Assembly: GCA_034433615.1 (NCBI GenBank)
Contig: DAOUAJ010000120.1
Span: 1 to 13,520, forward strand
Direction of reading: 5' to 3'
Source: DAOUAJ01 sp034433615
Lineage (GTDB): Bacteria > Chloroflexota > Anaerolineae > DUEN01
Length of the DNA: 13,520 nt
The translations under genes and the position numbers were made by a program. Position 1 is the stretch's first letter, and every line of letters starts with the position of its first letter. Below the pieces are notes generated by a model that saw only the letters and a program-made list of their open reading frames with translations, had not been told where the DNA came from and ran no database searches. Shown here piece by piece: positions 13,517 through 13,520 of the stretch.

Positions 13517-13520
13517 CTAC

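Noticed and set aside
13452..13520. Plus-strand open frame from an ATG to the window edge
   Set aside because: It is made entirely of the period-8 repeat array and has no ribosome binding site.

Overview
The window looks like a GC-rich bacterial chromosome, most likely from the Chloroflexota (Anaerolineae or a related thermophilic lineage). That placement is inference. It rests on base composition, on the ffh-rpsP-khpA-rimM order without trmD/rplS behind it, on a large zinc-ribbon kinase fused to Ig-like repeats, on YfhO-type membrane proteins, and on short-period repeat arrays in the gaps. No ribosomal RNA is present to settle it. All protein genes read on the minus strand; only a tRNA reads on the plus strand.

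Reading with transcription, from high to low coordinates, the first block is a likely sugar-metabolism cluster. It holds a DegT/DnrJ/EryC1/StrS-family PLP aminotransferase (13397-12162), an L-fucose/L-arabinose-isomerase-like protein (12068-10749), a possible 31-codon ORF with a perfect Shine-Dalgarno, and a D-lyxose isomerase-type cupin (10574-10032). A 296-bp gap follows, then a 1176-residue protein (9735-6205): two zinc ribbons, a Ser/Thr-kinase-like domain with a degenerate catalytic loop, a helical linker, and seven tandem Ig-like repeats.

The second block is a translation and secretion operon: ffh (SRP54), rpsP (S16), khpA (KH RNA-binding protein) and rimM (16S maturation). It has a recognisable promoter and a 10-bp stem-loop at the predicted 5' end of the ffh mRNA. 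Next comes a YfhO-family membrane protein with its own TATAAT promoter inserted just after rimM. A tRNA-Arg(UCG) with a near-consensus promoter converges on it. An amidohydrolase_2-type gene diverges from the tRNA, and the first ten codons of another gene follow at the window edge.

The most unusual content is between and inside the genes. Four gaps carry arrays with a strict 7-nt or 8-nt period. Their unit sequences differ from site to site, and most contain inverted halves. In addition, an 18-bp palindromic core (CCTGGCCGRCAGGCCAGG) occurs twice inside two unrelated coding sequences, in two different reading frames. In the kinase-like protein it coincides with a roughly 16-residue insertion found in only one of the seven Ig-like repeats, which suggests a small mobile palindromic element that can enter genes in frame.
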